Origin: an uncultured Bacilli bacterium
GTDB taxonomy: Bacteria > Bacillota_I > Bacilli_A > RF39 > UBA660
Assembly (NCBI GenBank): GCA_944351345.1
Contig: CALVPO010000060.1
Span: 1-8,139 of the forward strand
Length of the DNA: 8,139 bases
Direction: 5' to 3'
Part shown: positions 6,219 through 8,139 of the stretch, one piece after another
Position numbering within the stretch: position 1 is the stretch's first letter
How the letters are laid out: each line of letters opens with the position of its first letter
The notes under the pieces: model-generated
Told to the model about the DNA's origin: nothing
Databases searched by the model: none
Seen by the model: the letters and a program-made list of their open reading frames with translations, nothing else
Translations under genes and position numbers: made by a program

Positions 6219-6627
6219 ATACTCCTTCTACAAAAGTATCGTCTAAGCAACGTATCATACATAGGCAATCTAGATTTATTGTAAAAAATGAATTAGTACT
6301 AGTATAAGTATTATTTGTTCCTACTACTAAGACTCTACAAGTTGCACAGCAACCATCTAGTTTTTCTAATCTGAATATAGTAGATGTAGTTGTTTCTGTT
6401 GGACTTTTACTAATAGGCATTGCTAATGGAGTAGTATTACCGCATGTATATAGTGTTATAGGTCTGGTGTTATAGCAAACTGGACAACATTGTTGACCTA
6501 GAAAGCCACGATCACATGTATCTAAGCAAGAGTCGTTGCCCTCTGCACTTTGTTGAAGAATTAATATTACTTTTAATATATCAGCCATGCAGTTATTAGG
6601 ACAAGTATTTCTTTCTTGATTATTCAT
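6217..6627 (-). CDS. cotZ: Spore coat protein of the CotY/CotZ family
   Basis: This is a cysteine-rich structural protein of the outer spore layers, made in the mother cell, that self-assembles and is cross-linked by disulfides. It has 136 residues, slightly shorter than Bacillus CotZ (about 148). There are 14 cysteines, about one residue in ten. Family features are the N-terminal Cys pair and helix (TCPNNCMADILKVILILQQ), the central DGCCATCRVL (91-100; CotZ has CCATLRLL), and the C-terminal TINLDCLCMIRCLDD, equivalent to the family's TVDLSCFCAIQCL. The start ATG (complement of 6625-6627) has Shine-Dalgarno GGGGTGG at 6640-6634. Upstream lies a sequence fitting a mother-cell sigma promoter. 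It converges on ftsW and diverges from the symporter gene. CotY versus CotZ cannot be settled, so the symbol is given in the family sense. Confidence 0.85.
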   Translation of the reverse strand: MNNQERNTCPNNCMADILKVILILQQSAEGNDSCLDTCDRGFLGQQCCPVCYNTRPITLYTCGNTTPLAMPISKSPTETTTSTIFRLEKLDGCCATCRVLVVGTNNTYTSTNSFFTINLDCLCMIRCLDDTFVEGV

Positions 6628-6657
6628 TATTATCCACCCCTTTTTTTTATTTCAATA

Positions 6658-6688
6658 TAGCATATGATAAATATAACAAAAAATGTAT
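6658..6688 (-). promoter_or_regulatory. Likely mother-cell (sigma-E/sigma-K type) promoter of cotZ
   Basis: Read on the minus strand, CATATGCTA (6666-6658) matches the CATA-N3-TA core shared by sporulation sigma factors E and K. ATACATT (6688-6682) lies 15 bases upstream, in -35 position, and resembles the sigma-E ATATT-type element; the ACA within it is also placed for sigma-K. No sigma-A pair is equally good. The start would be near 6650, leaving a short leader that carries the GGGGTGG site. This is a pattern match only. Confidence 0.45.
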
Positions 6689-6728
6689 TATTAATACCTA
6701 ATTTAGTCATTTTTTTATATTAATACTA

Positions 6729-6734
6729 TATAAT
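6729..6734 (+). promoter_or_regulatory. Predicted -10 of the symporter promoter (leaderless transcript)
   Basis: A perfect TATAAT at 6729-6734 ends 6 bases before the ATG at 6741, so the expected transcription start is at or within a base or two of the A of the start codon. The -35 region (about 6706-6711) is poor. There is no Shine-Dalgarno between the -10 and the ATG. Confidence 0.45.
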
Positions 6735-6740
6735 TAATAT

Positions 6741-8054
6741 ATGATAAAGAATAATAAACTAATTAATTATATAATTGTAATTTTATTTATTTTTATGATT
6801 AGTTTTAAGATTATTAGTAATGAATTATTTTTATTATATACTAATATTTTATGTTATTTATGTATATTTGTTATAATAGTTGTTAGTATTTATTTTACTA
6901 TTAAATTAAGATTTTTACAGTTTAATATTTTTAAGATGATTAGTTCTATTAAAAATAATAGTATTAATGATTTGAAAGCTTTATTTATGTCTATGGGAGC
7001 TAAGATAGGTGTTGGTTCTATTGTAGGAATTAGTCTTGCTATATATGTAAGTGGTCCTGGGGTATTACTTTGGATATGGATAATTAGTTTGTTATCATCT
7101 ATTTTAACTTATTGTGAAAGTTATTTAGGTTGTATGTATAAAAAAGGCAATCAAGGAGGAGTTTTTTATTATATAAGTAGAGGAATTAATAATAGAGTTT
7201 TATCTATTATATATACTTTTGTACTTATTTTTGTATATGCTGTTGGATTTATTGGGATACAATCTAATACTATAGTTAAGTCTATTAATCATGTTATTAA
7301 TATTAATAAGTATATTATTGTTATTTTTCTTTGTTTATGTATTGCTATTATTGTTTTTAAAAATATAAAATCAATTATTGATTTTATGGCTAAGTTGGTT
7401 CCTATTATGTGCTTTTTATATATAATTTTTGGATTGTTTATTCTATTTGATGATATAGATAGAGTTATGTTTATATTTAATTTAATTTTAGATGATGGTT
7501 TTAGATTAGATAGGGCTATTATTGGAGTTGTTGTGGTAGGATTACAAAGGGGAATATTTGCAACAGAGGTTGGTATTGGTACATCTAGTATTGTTAGTGG
7601 TATTAGTAGTAATAATAAGATAGGACAAGGGATGTTTCAGGTTATGGGTGTTCATTTTATTTCTTTAGTTATTATTACTATAACGGGTTTTATTATAATA
7701 GCTAGTGATTATAGTTATGTAGGTAATGTTAATGGAGTAGAGATAATTTTTGATATTTTTAATCATTATTATGGTTTTTTTGGTAAAATGGGGTTATGTG
7801 TTGTAATTATATTATTTGCTATTTCTACTATTATTAGTGGTTATTATTATAGTATTAAGGGAGTGGAGTTTCTTAAGGGATCTTTATCTAATAGTAATAT
7901 TTTGTTTATGAAAATATTAGTAGTTTTATTAGTATTTATAGGGGGTGTTATTAATTCTTCTATTATATGGTCTGTTATAGATACTTTAGTTTTGTTTTTG
8001 CTATTAATTAATATATATGCTATTTTTTGTTTAAGAAAGTCTGTTGCTGTTTAA
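6741..8054 (+). CDS. Divergent sodium:amino-acid symporter of the AGCS (AlsT/alanine:cation) family
   Basis: This is an integral membrane carrier for sodium-driven uptake of small amino acids such as alanine or glycine; the substrate is inferred from the family only. The 437 residues form about eleven hydrophobic helices. Family landmarks are TIKLRFLQFNIFK (about 53-65, where AGCS proteins have T.RLRF.QF), the unwound-helix region KIGVGSIVG (G90-V-G-S-I) followed by SGPG (104-107), GGVFYYISRGI (family GGPMYYIEKGL), GIQSNTI (family QSN), and ATEVGIGTSS (274-283; family SNEAGLGSA). Several usually invariant residues differ: GTGNI has become GVGSI, and SNEAG has become ATEVG. The start is ATG 6741 because the N-terminal alignment fits and no later ATG has a Shine-Dalgarno. 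A consensus -10 lies directly upstream. The gene diverges from cotZ and ends in TAA, immediately followed by the structured element at the right edge. Confidence 0.88.
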   Translation: MIKNNKLINYIIVILFIFMISFKIISNELFLLYTNILCYLCIFVIIVVSIYFTIKLRFLQFNIFKMISSIKNNSINDLKALFMSMGAKIGVGSIVGISLAIYVSGPGVLLWIWIISLLSSILTYCESYLGCMYKKGNQGGVFYYISRGINNRVLSIIYTFVLIFVYAVGFIGIQSNTIVKSINHVININKYIIVIFLCLCIAIIVFKNIKSIIDFMAKLVPIMCFLYIIFGLFILFDDIDRVMFIFNLILDDGFRLDRAIIGVVVVGLQRGIFATEVGIGTSSIVSGISSNNKIGQGMFQVMGVHFISLVIITITGFIIIASDYSYVGNVNGVEIIFDIFNHYYGFFGKMGLCVVIILFAISTIISGYYYSIKGVEFLKGSLSNSNILFMKILVVLLVFIGGVINSSIIWSVIDTLVLFLLLINIYAIFCLRKSVAV

Positions 8055-8079
8055 GTTGCTACTGTCAATAGTTTTGGAA

Positions 8080-8104
8080 AATGTCTTAAAAATTTTTAAA
8101 CATT
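8080..8104. other. Hairpin with a perfect TTAAAAATTTTTAA palindrome
   Basis: AATGT (8080-8084) pairs with ACATT (8100-8104), and the 14-base palindrome between them is perfect. A single bulged C at 8085 interrupts the stem. It is very AT-rich and has no loop as drawn, so in RNA the central A-T pairs would open. It may be a protein-binding palindrome rather than a terminator. Confidence 0.4.
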
Positions 8105-8108
8105 CGCG

Positions 8109-8133
8109 GGAAATTTTATTCCAATTTCCTTTT
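8109..8133 (+). terminator. Probable intrinsic terminator downstream of the symporter gene
   Basis: GGAAATT (8109-8115) pairs with AATTTCC (8123-8129) around the 7-base loop TTATTCC, followed by TTTT at 8130-8133. The stem is short and AT-rich, but the hairpin-plus-T-run layout fits. It lies about 55 bases after the symporter stop, inside the inverted-repeat segment, so termination may be incidental to that element. Confidence 0.4.
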
Positions 8134-8139
8134 GACAAC

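Larger units (their letters stand above)
8055..8139. repeat. Structured inverted-repeat segment, possible mobile-element end
   Basis: The 85 bases after the symporter stop differ in texture from other gaps in the window, with CGCGGG and GGAAA tracts. The two ends are similar in inverted orientation. The left arm has TGTCAATAG...GGAA (8063-8079), and the complement of the right end reads TGTCAAAAG...TTGGAA. Both arms present TTGACA facing outward (8068-8063 minus, 8132-8137 plus). Inside are two hairpins. The element may continue beyond the window. An IS end or a small MITE-like repeat is the likeliest reading; no family is assigned. Confidence 0.4.

Overview
The window comes from a very AT-rich Firmicutes-type bacterium. 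Shine-Dalgarno sites are strong and Bacillus-like, several promoters look like sigma-A promoters with an extended -10 (TGn), and tryptophan is encoded by TGG. TAA and TAG are the usual stops, with one TGA stop, so the standard bacterial code (table 11) fits. One gene encodes a cysteine-rich CotY/CotZ-type spore coat protein, so the lineage carries at least part of a sporulation programme. The FtsW homologue and overall composition suggest an uncultured, low-GC member of the Bacilli, near the RF39/RFN20/Erysipelotrichia side. A spore-forming low-GC Clostridium relative cannot be excluded. This placement is inference; there is no rRNA in the window.

Layout from left to right. Positions 3-203 hold the C-terminal end of an unrecognised plus-strand gene, followed by a gene-free AT-rich gap. 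uvrB (484-2433) follows, with its own promoter and Shine-Dalgarno. Eighteen bases on, two open frames (2452-2649 and 2697-3485) probably make up one membrane-anchored transglutaminase-like protein, split by the apparent loss of one A in an A run at 2638-2641. A promoter at about 3516-3524 starts a second group: an MscS-type mechanosensitive channel (3551-4369) and, 10 bases later, an HD-domain phosphohydrolase (4380-4961). An FtsW/SpoVE-type peptidoglycan polymerase (5044-6204) follows. It converges on the spore coat gene cotZ (minus strand, 6217-6627), and the two share one bidirectional terminator hairpin that overlaps both stop codons. Diverging from cotZ is a sodium:amino-acid symporter of the AGCS/AlsT family (6741-8054), whose predicted transcription start falls on its ATG. 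The last 85 bases form a structured, less AT-rich segment with end-to-end inverted similarity and outward-facing TTGACA hexamers, which looks like a mobile-element end or a small inverted-repeat element.

The genes are mostly ordinary housekeeping and envelope functions: DNA repair, osmotic safety valve, septal or spore peptidoglycan synthesis, amino-acid uptake and spore coat. I see no clear new multi-gene system. The points most worth a second look are the frameshifted transglutaminase-like gene, the apparently leaderless symporter transcript, the mother-cell-type promoter in front of cotZ, and the inverted-repeat element at the right edge.
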